Source: Delphinapterus leucas (lineage: Eukaryota; Chordata; Mammalia; Artiodactyla; Monodontidae). Taken from it: 64,000 nucleotides of DNA. The notes under the pieces are model-generated. The model searched no databases, was not told the DNA's origin, and was given only the letters and a program-made list of their open reading frames with translations. The stretch is from contig NW_022098062.1 in the NCBI RefSeq assembly GCF_002288925.2, positions 8,478,605 through 8,542,604 of the forward strand. Reading direction: 5' to 3'. The position numbers and the translations under genes are program-made. Below, piece by piece: positions 22,190 to 34,519 of the stretch (its first letter is position 1; the number at the start of each line of letters is the position of its first letter).

Positions 22190-22825
22190 TTACACCTTTC
22201 ATTCAGCTCAACTGGTCAGTTCTAATATTAAACACAAATTGCTGGGGGAAAGCGCGCATGCAGTTCCCCACTACCACAAATTATGCAGTTGAGTTTCCCC
22301 CATTTGGGGAAATTGCAGGTGTCAGCACACTCGCAGTGCAATGAGTGAGCCTCGTCCTGGGTAAACCACCTTCATGATCATGGTATCTCCCCTGCCAGGT
22401 AAGTATCCATATATATTTTTAATGACATAAAGTTACATTCTTTAGACCTACGTGAGAGGTGAAATTGTACCATATTAAATTCTATGTCCTTTTTAATATT
22501 TCTTTTTCTCTTGGTTTCTAAAGTTTGCCAACTGTTTAAGCTACATTAAGGGCAGTAAAGAGGGGAGGTCAGACCCCTTCTTGAGTGGTGTCTTCAGATA
22601 ACCAGAGACTTTCGAAGAGAGGTTTCCATGGTGGAGGGGGTAGCAGTGGGCTGGAAGGAGTCTCTCTCTGACTTACCCATCACTCCTCTCAAGCACCCCT
22701 CCCCAGCTATAACATTTCTCGCTCTATACATATTTGACTACTTAAGGATTTTCAGTCATAAGGTAGTCTCTGAAAAAGCAGGGGCAATATATGTTTCACC
22801 CATCACTGTACAACAGACCTAAAAT
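22190..22825. other. Single-copy DNA
   Basis: No repeat recognised. The stretch around 22240-22410 contains paired phrases such as agtttcccccatttggggaaa, a local near-palindrome. No gene. Confidence 0.35.
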
Positions 22826-22829
22826 AGTC

Positions 22830-23358
22830 CAAGGTTATTACAGTGGCCTGTAAGGCCCTACCAATTTGGCCACCCCATCCCCCATCACCTCTCTGACCCC
22901 TCACTTCTACTTCACTGCCCCTTGCTTAACCTTGCTCTGCTTCAGGCTTTGACTGTCTTCTGAATATTGCAGACCTGCTGCTGCCTCAGGGTCTCTGGAC
23001 TTACTGTTCCATCTGCTTTCATGCACTTCCCTCTTGCAGATATCTCCAGGGTTGGCTGCCTCACTTCCTACAGGGCTTGTGTCAAATGTTACTCTTTCCA
23101 CAAGGCCATTTCTGACCACCCATTTATAATTGGTACCAAACATACTCCCTATCCCACTGACTAAATTAATTTTTCTCTAAGGCTCTTATCCACAGGAATG
23201 CTATATATTTTACTCGTTGATTTTCTCATTTCTAGAATGCAGATTTTTGGAGGGCAGGGATTTTTGTCTGCCTTCTTCACTGTCCTACCTTTGATGTCCA
23301 GAACCGTGCCTGGCACATAGTAGATGTTGAATAAATGTCTGTTGAGCAAGTGCATGAA
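22830..23358 (+). repeat. L2 LINE, sense, full 3' end
   Basis: A textbook L2 3' region: ggcctgtaaggccctacca, a ccccttgcttaacctt phrase, ctgttccatctgctttcatg, gagggcagggatttttgtct, then gtgcctggcacatagtagat and aataaatgtctgttgagcaa at the end. No coding capacity remains. Confidence 0.9.
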
Positions 23359-23359
23359 T

Positions 23360-24125
23360 TCTTCTGAGAATTAGAGCAGGCTCCAGGCCTCTTTTCTGTG
23401 TCTGTCTATTTTTCTGGGGTTTAAGGAACTAGATATACAAGACTTACCATGGAAGACCAGAGCTGGCATATTTATTCTTCCTCACTTTGGCTTCCTTGCA
23501 TTTCTTACTAAACCACACAAATAGGCTTTATGTTTAAGAAGTGCCTTCCTTCCCAGCATCACTTAGTAGAGAAAAATATTTATTTGAGTTTGAGGTTGGC
23601 AATACATCAAAATCCAATAATCATACCCTAGTGCAAATGCACTGGAGGGTGTGAGATACATAACGTAATAATATGTAATCTGCACATCAGGATCACAAAG
23701 GCGAATCTACCATTTCATTTAATTTATTTTCTTAAAATGTGACAATCCCACATGTACTTGAAATGATGCAGGTTGGGACAAACAGAAATGTGGGAGATTT
23801 ATGAGCTGTGTCAGCCTGGTCTTAGGGATTCCTCCCTGGTCCGTGCTTGGAAGATAGGGCTGAGCAATTTCACCTTTTACTGCAGCAATATCTCATCTGC
23901 ATTCGGGAGAAAGACCTCCAACCTGTGAACGTATTAGCAGGTCTGTCTCTACCCGTGTGTGCATTTCCCACAGTGTGTGCCTCCTGGGTCTTGGGGGCCT
24001 GTTTACTGGTGTGAGCTGTTTGGAGGCTCAGTTGTGTAGCCTGTATGGGAGAGAGTCTCAGCGTGGGCTGGACTTGTGCAAAATGGAGGGTGGGAGACAG
24101 TCTGGAGATTTTAAAAAGCAGTAGA
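23360..24125. other. Single-copy DNA
   Basis: Nothing recognised, apart from a GT-rich part near 23950-24010. No open frame of note. Confidence 0.35.
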
Positions 24126-24127
24126 CT

Positions 24128-24362
24128 TTTAATTTTTTAAATTTTATTTATTTATTTTTATTTTTTTGCTGTACGCGGGCCTCTCAGTGTTGTGGCCTCT
24201 CCCATTGCGGAGCACAGGCTCAAGACGCACAGGCTCAGCGGCCATGGCTCACGGGCCCAGCCGTTCTGCAGCATGTGGGATCTTCCCAGACCAGGGCATG
24301 AACCCGTGTCCCCTGCATCGGCAGGTGGACTGTCAACTACTGCGCCACAAGGGAAGCCCAGG
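24128..24362 (-). mobile_element. CHR SINE, short deleted form
   Basis: Antisense SINE: an A/T tail (tttatttatttttatttttt), tgctgtacgcgggcctctca, a gcggccatggctcacgggcc phrase, and the antisense tRNA-like head ending gcgccacaagggaagccc. The body is the short form with the internal tandem part missing, as in cetaceans. The flanks agacttttaattttt and aggctttttttttt may be a diverged target-site duplication. Confidence 0.92.
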
Positions 24363-24619
24363 CTTTTTTTTTCTGAACATGGAGCAGGAGCCTGCTCAGT
24401 TGAAATAACACAAAACAATTTTGAAGGCCTGTGAGCTGTGGACCCGTGGCCAGGGTTGGACATATCTGAATCTACCTAAGCTGTCCAAGGGTGTCTTCAG
24501 CCCCCAAGGGAAACTTCACCTACCTCTCTCCACTCTCCTTGATCACTCCCTCTCCCAAGGGTTCTGCTCTCTCTTCTCACTGCTCTGAGTTTGCTGTCCT
24601 CTGCCAATTGACTTTATGT

Positions 24620-24808
24620 TAAAGACAACAATAACCATTGTTTATTGGAAGGCTGATATTTGGCAGAAATGAACCACTCTGCAAGGCAGGTGTGAAGTCT
24701 CAGATTTGTCCAGGAGGAACCTACAACTCTAAGACGTTAAATGACTAAGAAAGTCAGTATTAAACCTAGGATTTGAGTCCAGGCCTGTGTGGTTTGCTTC
24801 TATTTCAC
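24620..24808 (-). repeat. MIR SINE
   Basis: Antisense MIR, diverged: the end with acaacaataaccattgttta, a middle with gaggaacctacaactctaag, then the head with taggatttgagtccaggcct. Confidence 0.6.
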
Positions 24809-24809
24809 T

Positions 24810-26050
24810 GTTTTAGGGTCATCAGACCTTCATCCGTACTGTCTTTAGCCCTACGCTACCAGGGCCCTGGCTCTGGGCTCCATGCTTAGAGGGGCCCAGC
24901 ACTGGCTTTTGTCCTGTCCTGCTGTGTCCACATCTTTGGCACCCACAGGACATGACCCCTGGATCTCACAACCCCTTCTTCAAGACCAGGTTCCGGGTTC
25001 TCAAAGCAAGGAATGGAGCTTAGACATGTGGTCTGGAGTATTCACACACATGCATGCAGGTCCTCTTGTCGCATAGGGTGGAACCAAGTGTGGGAAGGGA
25101 AGATGGGCGGTCCCAGTCAGGCTGCTTCCCTACGACCCTTGCTGCAGGGCCCACAGATGTCAGGCTTGCCATTTTCATCATCATGATGTCCTGAGTGTGT
25201 ACAGCCTCTGCACCATTTTCATTGCATCCATCCATCCTTTGGTATTCACTCCAGCTCCATGAGACTGGAGGAATTTGAGGATGAGGGAGAATTCACAGGT
25301 AGCAACTACCCTCAGACCTGTCCTCCAACCCCCTCTGTGCCCTGAGCTCTCTGTCCCATGCCTGCCCTGGCCTGTCATGTTCTTTGTGGCCCCTCCTCTT
25401 TTCTAGCATCCTCCTTGCACAAACCATGAAATCAGCCTGTATCTCAGGGACAAGCTCTTTGAAGCTTGCCCCTACTAACCACCTCCAGTTTGGCTAAACT
25501 GACATATCCCCAAGGACATGGAGACCTCAGGGAGTCTTCCTCCACAAGCTGGCTGTGGATTGTCTATGATTTGCTGGTCAGATCACAGGGCAAGTTAGAA
25601 GCTGAGGGAAAAGCTGTCTGCAGTAACTAAACACCAAGCATCTTTTCATGGCTGTCTTCTCTCTGGCCATCTCCTACTGGGTCCACAGTGGCCTGGGTTC
25701 TCATGAAGCTATAGCACCTGGTTACAAGGAGATCTCCTGAATCCCAGAGCAGGCTCCTCTTGGAATGAGAGAGATTGTTCAGTGTGTGGGGAATGGAGCC
25801 TACAATCCAGGGTTTCCCCAGGGGGCCAGCCTCCCTACCTCTCTACCTGAACCTCCTACAAACTCCCCAGTTAAACTCAGCCCCAGATCGACTGGCTTCT
25901 TCCTAGACCAATCCACATACTTGGTCTCCCTCAAAATCTGTGTCTTGCTTGTACCATTTTCCTTGCTAAGAATATTCATTCCCCTTTCTCTCATTTTGTG
26001 TGAGTTTCGCCCATTTTTCAAAGCCCTCGGCATTTGGAAGTCATGCCGTT
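24810..26050. other. Single-copy DNA
   Basis: No repeat is recognised with confidence. The part at 25800-26040 has the pyrimidine-rich look of an L2 3' region but too few diagnostic phrases. Frames such as 25765-26064 (99 codons) match nothing I know. Confidence 0.35.
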
Positions 26051-26054
26051 TGAG

Positions 26055-26445
26055 ATGTGGTTGAAGAAACTATAGCTGTTTAGTCAAGAAAAGAAAGAAT
26101 TCAGAAGAAATGTGCAAAAGCCGATGTGAAAGATGAGAAGGACCGTCTTGCAGAAGAAAGGGCAGATCTAGTACTTGTGACCTCAGGAGGCAAATCAGAG
26201 CCACCAGGGTACCAATTCAAGCTCAGTGTGAGAGAGAACCTCCTGGTAGTAAGAGAAACCCAAACATGGATCATACTGCCTTGGACAGTATCAAGTCTCT
26301 GGTCAGATAATGACTATGTTCCCCAGGGGTTTGTTCCCTGGGGCTGATGAAGATGAAATTTAAGATGAAATGTAGGGTTGGTCTACATGACTCCCAAGGC
26401 CGTTTTAACCCTGAGATCCAGAGTTTTCTGGTGTCACGTCCTCTG
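26055..26445 (+). repeat. Possible L3/CR1 LINE 3' part
   Basis: The layout resembles the mammalian CR1 (L3) 3' region: gctgtttagtcaagaaaaga, a ccaattcaagctcagtgtga phrase, then a cctggggctgatg phrase and gactcccaaggccgttttaa. A local perfect inverted repeat (26321-26343) lies inside it. Confidence 0.4.
26321..26343. repeat. Perfect inverted repeat (8-bp stem, 7-base loop)
   Basis: The arms ccccaggg and ccctgggg pair exactly around gtttgtt. Short enough to be chance. Confidence 0.85.
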
Positions 26446-26449
26446 GAAG

Positions 26450-27815
26450 TTCTTCTTTATCTACCGCTACCTTCACAGAGAGTTATTTCTCTAGACCTCT
26501 TAGAGCCAAGACCTCAAACTTTAGTTCTTATTATTAGTTACCTTGTCTACTACTAGTTACCTTATGTAGGTTAAAAACTCCTTGAACTTAGGGACCCTTT
26601 TCTGAGATAATCACTCTTCCAGAATATAGTAGGGGAGCTCAATACATGTGTCTCTTTAAGATAACTTTTTCTGATGATAAAATATAGTTCTGCTTATTAA
26701 AAAGAGTTCAAAAACTGCAAAGTATGTGGAATAATATAAAAATGGTCCATTATCCCATCATCCAGAAATAACTTCATGCATTTCCTTCCAGTCTTCAATA
26801 TGTATTTATTTTTTGAAATGATGAGAACAAACTTGCAGGGGAATTTCATATTTTTCAAACTCAAAAGCAAGTGGTAACCAAAAAGCTCAGTCAGCCTTCT
26901 GGGATGGTGCAGTTTGGTCCAGCACTTTCTGCTGTTGGTGCCTCCTGGGAAGCAGGGGAAGGGAGGGACTCTCAAATCACTGTGAGCTACTGACTCTTCC
27001 AGGTGAAGTGCCCAAGAGTCCCTAGGAAGGTGTCTTTTTTTGCAGACTGTGTTTGCCTTCCAACCCTAAGACGTTCCTCATGGTCAAATGTGCTCTCCTT
27101 CTCTGCAGTTACCAGGGCGTCTCTGCAGGGAGGATTAGCCTGGCCGGAGCTGTGTGTGTGTGTGTTTTCCTTTCTCCCTATAACTCACTGAGAGCTTGGC
27201 GAGGCCAGGAGAGAGGCAGCTGATTATTTTTAGCCCCTTGTTCCTCAGAATGGATTGTGCATCACAAAAGAATGCTAATGCTCAGTGTCTTTATGAAAGC
27301 ACTGGAGTTCATCAGCTTTGCAAAGAAGTGAAATTAAATCAAGATTTAATTGGGATATGCATGTTTTATTCATGCTACTAACCACAGGAGAAGCCAGCAA
27401 GCTGAAGGTAAAAAAGAGGGGAAAAAGTCTTTTGAAAAGTTGTTTCTCTCTGATTAAATAGAGATAGTTTCCAACTTCAAAGGCAGCAGGCCTTTAGTGT
27501 ATTTTAAATACTCAACTATGCTTGGCCTGGCCGGTTCTGTTGCTGGTGGGTGACAGCAACCCAGGCGTGCCCTACTCCTGCCTTCATGTCCTGGCCTCCA
27601 AAGCATGTATGTGGCTCCTGGTCCTACTGTCTGTGCTTCAGTATGAGCCCTAGAAACAGCTGTCCCAGGACTCTGGGGAGAGGTGGGCACAGCTCAGGGG
27701 ATCTAGAGTTATCCCTCAGCATATGAGTAGCTCCTACTGCCCACATCTGAAGAACAAATAATACTGAGGAATAGGACTTTTCTCCTTCATCAGAGACTTC
27801 TCCCCTGGAAGGAGA
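26450..27815. other. Single-copy DNA with a conserved-element-like core
   Basis: No repeat is clearly recognised, although 26640-26890 has weak old-LINE character. The stretch 27190-27500 is dense in short motifs of the octamer (atgctaatg, atatgcatg), homeodomain (tttaattggg) and RUNX (aaccacag) type, with no repeat wording. That is what a conserved enhancer looks like, but I cannot show conservation from one sequence. Confidence 0.35.
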
Positions 27816-27819
27816 CATG

Positions 27820-28290
27820 TTGAGTATCAAGCTATGTTAGGTACAAAGATAAGGCAGTCCCAGCCTGAGTCTCTTGCACCTAACAATATAGAACAAGAGA
27901 TTAAAGAAAGACCCAGATAATATAGGAAAAAGAGAGAGAAAGGCTAAGTTTGCTGGAAAGGTTTCAGAAGCTCTGACAGATCAAAGGAAGGAGCAATCCA
28001 GTAGGAAGACCAAAGAGAGCTTTATGGTTGAGATGAGATTTGAGCTAAGTTAGAAGAATGTCCACAATTTCTGTGTGTACAATGGGGAGCAAGTGTTCCA
28101 AGCAGTGAAACTCTGAGTCAAGTTGCTGGAGATGGAAAGCTTGAAAGATGTTTCAGGGAAGACAAAGTGTCTGATTAGCTATGGCTTGTGGTGCATATGG
28201 TGTAGTAGCAGGAGAGTCTGGCAATATAGGTTGGGACAAGACCATGGAGAGTCTTAACCTCAGGCTGAGCAGTTTATAAAATGAGAGGAT
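27820..28290 (-). repeat. L2 LINE, antisense
   Basis: Antisense L2: ggagcaagtgttccaagcag, then an agtagcaggagagtctgg phrase and accatggagagtcttaacct. Purine-rich throughout. Ends are vague. Confidence 0.55.
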
Positions 28291-28294
28291 TAGC

Positions 28295-29085
28295 TAAAGT
28301 TTAGGCAAAAATAGCCCTTCATATTCATAAATTCAGAGGTCCATAGAATTGGAAAACATTTTCAGAATTATCTGGCCCCAGGATTTCTATGGCTAACCAC
28401 CTCCTGTGACCATGGCAGACATCATTCATCCATCTTGGCACTCTTTTCTTCTGAGGTTAGAAGGAAGCTTACAGTCTTTTAGAACGAAGCAAACTAGTAG
28501 CCACTGCTAGATTCTGGCTATCTGAATTCCTTTCCTGACACTCTTGAATATATCATATCTCAAAAATATCTGCATGAAGTGGGTGGGACTGGTGCTCCTA
28601 GCTTTCCATAATAGTGGGCGAGGTTATTTGGTTCTAATTACCCATTGAGAAAAAACTACAAATCCTCTTAAAAGTATCAAATAGATAACAAGATAGTAAG
28701 GAATTACTGGGAAAATTAATTAAGGGAAAATGTGAGCAGTAAAGGCAACACAGAAGACATTTTTGCCTTAAGAGCATTGGCCAGTTTGGGGAATTTTGAA
28801 ATTTTGTTTTGAAGTCCTTATAAAAAAAGGGGGGTAAAAATGAAAATCCAAGATCTGTACAAGGTTTGAAGTCTAATATGTGATACATTCCACAACAAGC
28901 TGGTATAAATGTGAACCAGAAGGAATCCAGCCTGCCTACAGTTTTGCAGTCTTGTTTCACATCTTCTACATGGTCCAAGGAGCCTTAGGGCATGAACTTG
29001 GCATAGGGTGGTCCTATACTGATATATCTATGGCACTTGAAAGAAGAAATGAAGTTTTTCTCCAAAGGAAAGCACTTGCATCCTT
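28295..29085. other. Single-copy or very old unassigned DNA
   Basis: Frames at 28634-28978 (minus) and 28880-29200 (plus) overlap on opposite strands. Neither resembles a known family. No promoter or splice-site arrangement is evident. Confidence 0.35.
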
Positions 29086-29089
29086 GGCC

Positions 29090-30560
29090 TCAAATATTAC
29101 AAATAATTATTTTAAATATAATGGGTATCATAAAATCAAAGATAACCAAGTCACAAAGAACAAAATAAGCATGGAAAAGCAGAAACAAACAAAGCAATAG
29201 AAATATATCAACAAGGAATTTAGTATCAAAATTACCAGAGAGAAGTTATAAAACAATTATGTTTGCCCTGGGCTGCAGCTTGGATTCTCAGGGACTCAGA
29301 CTCTGAGATAGATATTAGAGTTTAGAAAGTTTATTGGGGATCAACACCTGTGGGGGAAGAAAAGAAAGCAGGATTGGGCAGAGGAAGAAGTCAGACTGGG
29401 ATGCAGTCTCAACAGGACTCAGCCAACACGAGAGGAAGATCTGAAGCTAGGATGGCTCTTCAGAGATATCCTGAATTGGAGGGAGAGATTTAGATTGTTA
29501 AATCCCCATTGCAACCAATCCTTAGATATGACTCACCCCTAGGAAGACCCTTTTTTCAACTAAGGTAAGGAACCTCTTTTCCACCAAGGCAAGATCCAAA
29601 GAGGCTGTCAGACAACAACATTCCCATCAGCTGAGCAAAGGAATCTCTTATTCCAAAGGGAAGTGGGCAGTGCAGCATAGCATCCATAAAGCTCTGTTTG
29701 AGGAAATAAAAAGAAGTGTAAATATATATGTATGAGACAGAAGCTAAAAATAGTCAGAATTTTTTTAAATAGAGCTTCTGAAAATGAAAAATCCAACTAT
29801 TAAAATTAGAAATCCAAAAATGAGTTTAATTGCAGATCGAACACAGCTGAAGAAGGAATTAGTAAATTGGAAGATATGCCAGAAGAAAGTAGCATATGTA
29901 TGACATGAAGAGACAGAAAGCTAGAAAATGAAGAGTAGTCAAGTGATACACAGGATAGAGTGAGGAGGTCTAACATACATTTAATCAGAATACCAGGAGA
30001 GGAGAGAGAAAATAGGGCAGAAGCAATATTTGAAGAGATAGTGGCTAAGAATTTTCAGGACCAATGAGTGTCATAAATCCATAAATTCAAGAAGCCTTAT
30101 AAATGTAGAAAACACGTAAACACATCATAGAACAGCATAGACAAAGAGAAAATCTTAATAGAAGATTTAAAGAAATACAGGTTGTTTTCAAATGAATGAG
30201 AGGTTAATTGCTGACTTCCCAACAATAATAAAGGAAACTAGATGGCAAAGGAAGAATGTCTTAAGTATGTTGACAAAATTAATAGCTAATAAATAATTCT
30301 ACATTTAGTGAAAATATCCTTTAATAATGAGCACAAAATAAAGACATTTTAGGTAGACTAATCAGAGTTCTTATCAACAAACCCTCAGTAAAATAAATTC
30401 TAAATGATGTATTTCAGGCAGAAAAAAAATGATTCCAGATGGAAAATGTGAAATGTAGAAAGGAATCAAGAGAAAGGAAGGTTGTAAATAAGTGGGTAAT
30501 CCACATGAACATTGAATATACAAAAGAATAAGTGTAAAATCTTGAAGCTTAATTTTAAAA
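29090..30560 (+). mobile_element. HAL1-like half-L1 / old L1 ORF1 region, sense, interrupted
   Basis: A-rich sense sequence with the order found in HAL1/L1M ORF1 regions: aagaatttcaggaccaat-type wording near 30050, then a cacatcatagaacagcat phrase followed by agagaaaatctta, then the aggcagaaaaaaaatgattccagatg phrase near 30416-30441. There is no open frame of any length, so the ORF1 is lost. The part at 29262-29700 appears to be a separate insertion. Confidence 0.6.
29262..29700. mobile_element. Possible solo LTR-like insertion in the HAL1-like element
   Basis: About 440 bp that differs in composition from the A-rich host repeat on both sides. It contains a gtttattggggatcaacacc phrase, a pattern common at antisense LTR ends of mammalian ERVs. 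I could not define terminal TG/CA ends or a duplication, so the class is a guess. Confidence 0.3.
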
Positions 30561-30564
30561 ATAT

Positions 30565-31125
30565 AGAATTAATGGAGTTAAAGTGTTATAAGATCTTTGG
30601 GTTATGAAGATTAAGATATTCACATTTGGCTTTGATAACTTAAGAATACATCTTATATATTTTAGAATATATTGGTCATGATTCAGCACAGAAAAAGAAA
30701 CAAAGTATTTCAAGCAGGAAAAAAATAAATATAAGGAATTAGGAGTTGTGTTTAAATCATTGGAAAGATTGGAGGAGCAAAATCAGAAAGGCAGTGAAAT
30801 GCAGTGTCCAACTGCTGCAAAAGTTCATGTTTTCCACAACCCATACATCAGCCATCACCACTGTCAAAGAAGGAAAGGTCATTCCTTCATTCTTACTCTC
30901 CAGGTTACATATGAGTATATTCATTGGCAGAACTTACATTGCACTTCAAAATCTAGTGTTAAAGAGTTTGAGAAATTTAGTTTCAGGTTTCCAGCTCCTG
31001 GGATATAGAGACAAGCACAGAAGAAGATGGTAATGAAATATGATTACCACTAAATATTATCCAGTAGCAAAACAATTAAAATAGTGTATAATATCCAAAG
31101 AAGTAGATTTGCTACTATGTTTTAT
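30565..31125. other. Unassigned DNA, possibly an old repeat
   Basis: Phrases such as tcatgattcagcacagaaaa and aagtatttcaagcaggaaaa recall a common old mammalian repeat that I cannot name. Two overlapping plus frames at 30746-31033 (95 and 86 codons) run through it and match nothing I know. Confidence 0.3.
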
Positions 31126-33837
31126 TCTAGAATTGTCATATTTTTCAGTTTTACATTAATGTATCTAATCTATTTTAAGGTTTTCTTGGTATATTGATTG
31201 GAATTCATTTTTCTGCACACAGATATCCTTTTGTTAAAAAGACTATATTTCTTCCACTGAACTGCCTTTGCCCTTTGTCAAAAATCAGTGTGTGTCTGTT
31301 TGTAATTTTTAGATTCTCCATTCTGTTCCATTGATCTGTCAGTCTATCTGATGCCAACATCACACTATCTTAATTACTGTACCTTTATATTGACTCTAAA
31401 AACAGGTAGTGTTAACTCCACTTTGCACTTCTTTTAAAAATTTATTTTAGCTATTCTACAACCTTTACATTTCAGTGTAACTTTTAGAGTCATCTTGTAT
31501 ATATCTACCAAAAAGAAGCCTTATGAAATTTTAAATAGAGATTGTCTTGAACCTATTTGAGGACAATTGACATTTTAACAATACTGAGCCTTTGAACCTA
31601 TAAACAAGGTATATCTCTTCATTTACTTAGGTCTTCTTTTATTTCTCTTGACAATTTTTTTGTAGTCTTAAATGACAGGTTTTGCATATATTCTTCCAGT
31701 TTTATACCTAATTATTTCATATTTTGATGCTATTATCTTTTAAAAATATTTCAATTTCTAATTGTTCATTGCTAGTATATAGAAATACAGTTGAATTTTG
31801 TATATTGATCTTGCAATCTGCAATCTTGCTAAACTCCTGTATTAGTGTCAGTAACTTGTTTTTAAAAGATTGCATCCCATTTTCTAGATAGACAATCATA
31901 TTTTATGTGAATCATATGTGTATGTATGTTAAGACAGTTCTACTTCTTCCTTACCAATCTGGATGCCTTTTATTTCTTTTTCTTGCCTTATTGCACTGGC
32001 TAGAAACTCCAACTTAATGAGTAAAAGTGGTGAGTCTGGATATCCTTGTCTTGTTCTTGATCTTAGGGGGAAAAATTCAGCCTGCCATCATTGTGATATT
32101 GACTAGAGGTTTTTATAGATTCCCTTCATATGATTGAGGAAATTACTTTCCAATTGTAAGTTTGCTAAAAGTTGGTTTTTTTAAATCAAAAATGGATGTT
32201 GAATTTTGTCAAATGCTTTTTCTTCACCTGTTGAGATAATTATATGGTTATTCCCTTTCAGTTTGTTAGTATGGTGAATTTGATTCATTTTAAATGTTAA
32301 ATCAACTTTAACATTGATTCATGGGATAATTCATGGGATAAACCCTATTTGGTCAAGATATACTATTGTTGATTTGGTTTTTTAAAATGTTTATAATCAT
32401 GGCATCTATGTTTATGAGGAATATTATTCTGTAGTTTTCTTGTAATGTTTTTGTCTGGATTTGTTTTCATGGTACTGCTGACTTTAGGATGAGCTGGTAA
32501 GTATTCCCTCCTGTTCAATTTTTTGGAAGAGTTTGAATAGAATCATTCTAATGTCTTCTTTCAGTGTTTGGCAGAATTTACAGATGAAGCCATTTGGGCC
32601 TGGAGTTTTCTTTGTTGGAAGGTTTTTATTTACAAATTTAATATCTTTAACAGATACAGGGATATTCAGGCTATTTCTTCTTGAGTGAGCTTTGCTGGTT
32701 TGTGATTTTCAAGGAGTTTTACATTATATTTAATTTATTAAATGCATTAGCATAAAATTGTTCATAATAGTTCCCTATTACCATTTTAATATCTATAGAA
32801 TCTGTAGTGATATCCCTTTTCATATCTGATATTGGCAACTGGTGTCTTCTCTCTTTATTGTTCTCCTTGATCAGTTTGGTTAGAGGTTTACCAATTTTGT
32901 CATTATTAAACAATATTTATTGCTTATTATTACATTATGTGTATATGTATATTTATTAAAAAATAAGCTGCTGAATTTATTGATTTTTAAAAATGTTTCC
33001 ATTGATTTCTACTGGGATCTGGTCTTTATTATTTCCTTTCTTCTACTTATTTTAGGTTTTATTGGATTTTTTTCAGTTCTTTAAGGTGGAAACTGAGTTT
33101 ATGTGTTTGAGATCATTTTTTTCTAAAATAGATACTTAGTGGTATAAATTTGTCTCTAGTAATACTTTAATAATCCCACAAATTTTGATACATTGTGTTT
33201 TCATTCAGTTCAAAGTGTTTTTGATTTTGTCTTTTGGTTTCTTCCTTGACTCATAGGTTATTTAGAAGTATGTTATTTAGTTTCCTAATTTTCAGAAAAT
33301 TTCCCAATATTTTTGTGGGTTTGATTTCTATTTACTTCCATTTTGGTTAGAGAATATACTTTACATGACTTGAATCTCTTTAAATTTGTTTAGATTCATT
33401 TTAGGGGCCTGAATTTGGTCTACCTTGATAAATGTTAAATATGCATTTAGAAATAATATGTATTCTATAGTTGTTGGATGGAATATCCTATGGATATCAG
33501 TTAGGTCAAGTTGTTTGATAGTGTGTTTAAGCCTTCTATATCATTGCTGATTTCCTGTTACTTGATTTTATCGAGTATTAAAAGAGGAAAAATCTCTAAG
33601 AGAAATCTCCAACTGTACCTGTGGATTTGTCTATTTCTTTCCTTAGGTCTATCAATTTTTATTTCATGTATTTTAAAACTCTATTATTATTAGATGCATA
33701 AATGTTTAGAATTGTTTTATGTTATCGATAGCTTTATCCCTTCATCATTATGACATAAATTTCTTTATTATTCTATTGTAATATTCTTTGCTAGGAATCT
33801 AATTGTCTGACACTAATATAAGCACTCAGCCTTATTT

Positions 33838-33977
33838 TATTTTTTTATTTTTTTTGGCCATGCCACACGGCAGCTGGCAGGATCTTGGTTCCACCTGGTT
33901 CAACCAGGGATTGAAACCAGGCCCTCATCAGTGAGAGCATGGAGTCCTAACCACTGGACTGCCAGGGAATACCCAGT
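33838..33977 (-). mobile_element. CHR-type tRNA-derived SINE, short (about 140 bp)
   Basis: Antisense: tttttggccatgccacacgg, then ggatcttggttccacctggt, aaccagggattgaaaccagg, cctaaccactggactgccag. This is the tRNA-like head with little body. It sits inside the old L1, at the point where the L1 reads cactc(c)agc. Confidence 0.85.
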
Positions 33978-34084
33978 TTTTTTTTTTTATATGGATTCCA
34001 TTTTAATATTTATGATTAGCTTTATAATATTGTATAATTTATATTACAAAACATGCTTGCTGGATGCCTATGCTTTCTTTCTTT

Positions 34085-34410
34085 TTTATTTTCACACACA
34101 AACACTGTATTTTATTTTTACAAGAGATAAATAAACTGACACCAAGCATTGTAAATGGATGACCACAACAAAAGCAACAATGACTGCAATTACCAAACAC
34201 GAAACACACTCATACTATGTCATAATATTGACATTCAGTCCAGTAATCCTCCACTGTAACAGTTCCTTTACTTTGCAGTGAAAATTGATTTGTATATTTT
34301 TTGCCTCTGAGTCTTTGTGGGATTTTTCTTTTTTATTCAAACAGAAAGTCACAAAAATTATAATCAACCTCATCAGTTCACTCAGTCCCATGTAATTAAT
34401 TTTATTTTCA
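34085..34410 (-). pseudogene. Candidate 5'-truncated retrocopy of an unidentified mRNA 3' UTR
   Basis: About 330 bp that is not L1, lying between two pieces of one old L1. On the minus strand it ends with an AATAAA signal (34111-34116), about 18-20 bases, and then an A-rich stretch (34072-34090), the layout of a polyadenylated transcript end. The interior is AT-rich, without long frames, as a 3' UTR would be. I do not recognise the parent gene and found no clean target-site duplication. Confidence 0.4.
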
Positions 34411-34519
34411 TCTTGATCTTTTTTTAGCAGTTTTTTGTTATTTTTTTCACTCCAGCTTTCTTTTAACTAGTGTTAGTATAGTATGTCCTTTTCTATCATT
34501 TTAATTTTTACAAAATTTA

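Larger units (their letters stand above)
31130..34510 (-). mobile_element. Old L1 (L1M-type), minus strand, with insertions
   Basis: Antisense ORF2 of an old L1. It reads from the ORF2 middle at 31130 toward the endonuclease around 33800. Recognisable pieces are the RT palm segment at 31717-31899 and a preceding RT/linker piece at 32719-32913. The expected FADD box just above 31899 is replaced by unrelated sequence, so the RT is dead. The element is interrupted by a SINE (33838-33977) and the 3'-UTR-like insert (34085-34410), and resumes with actccagctttcttttaact near 34451. Confidence 0.85.

Noticed and set aside
26321..26343. Perfect 8-bp hairpin as a possible terminator or structured RNA
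   Set aside because: Bacterial terminators are irrelevant here, and an 8-bp stem is expected by chance in 64 kb.
33838..33977. tRNA-like sequence
   Set aside because: It is the tRNA-derived head of a SINE, not a tRNA gene; the cloverleaf is degraded and an A-rich tail side is present.
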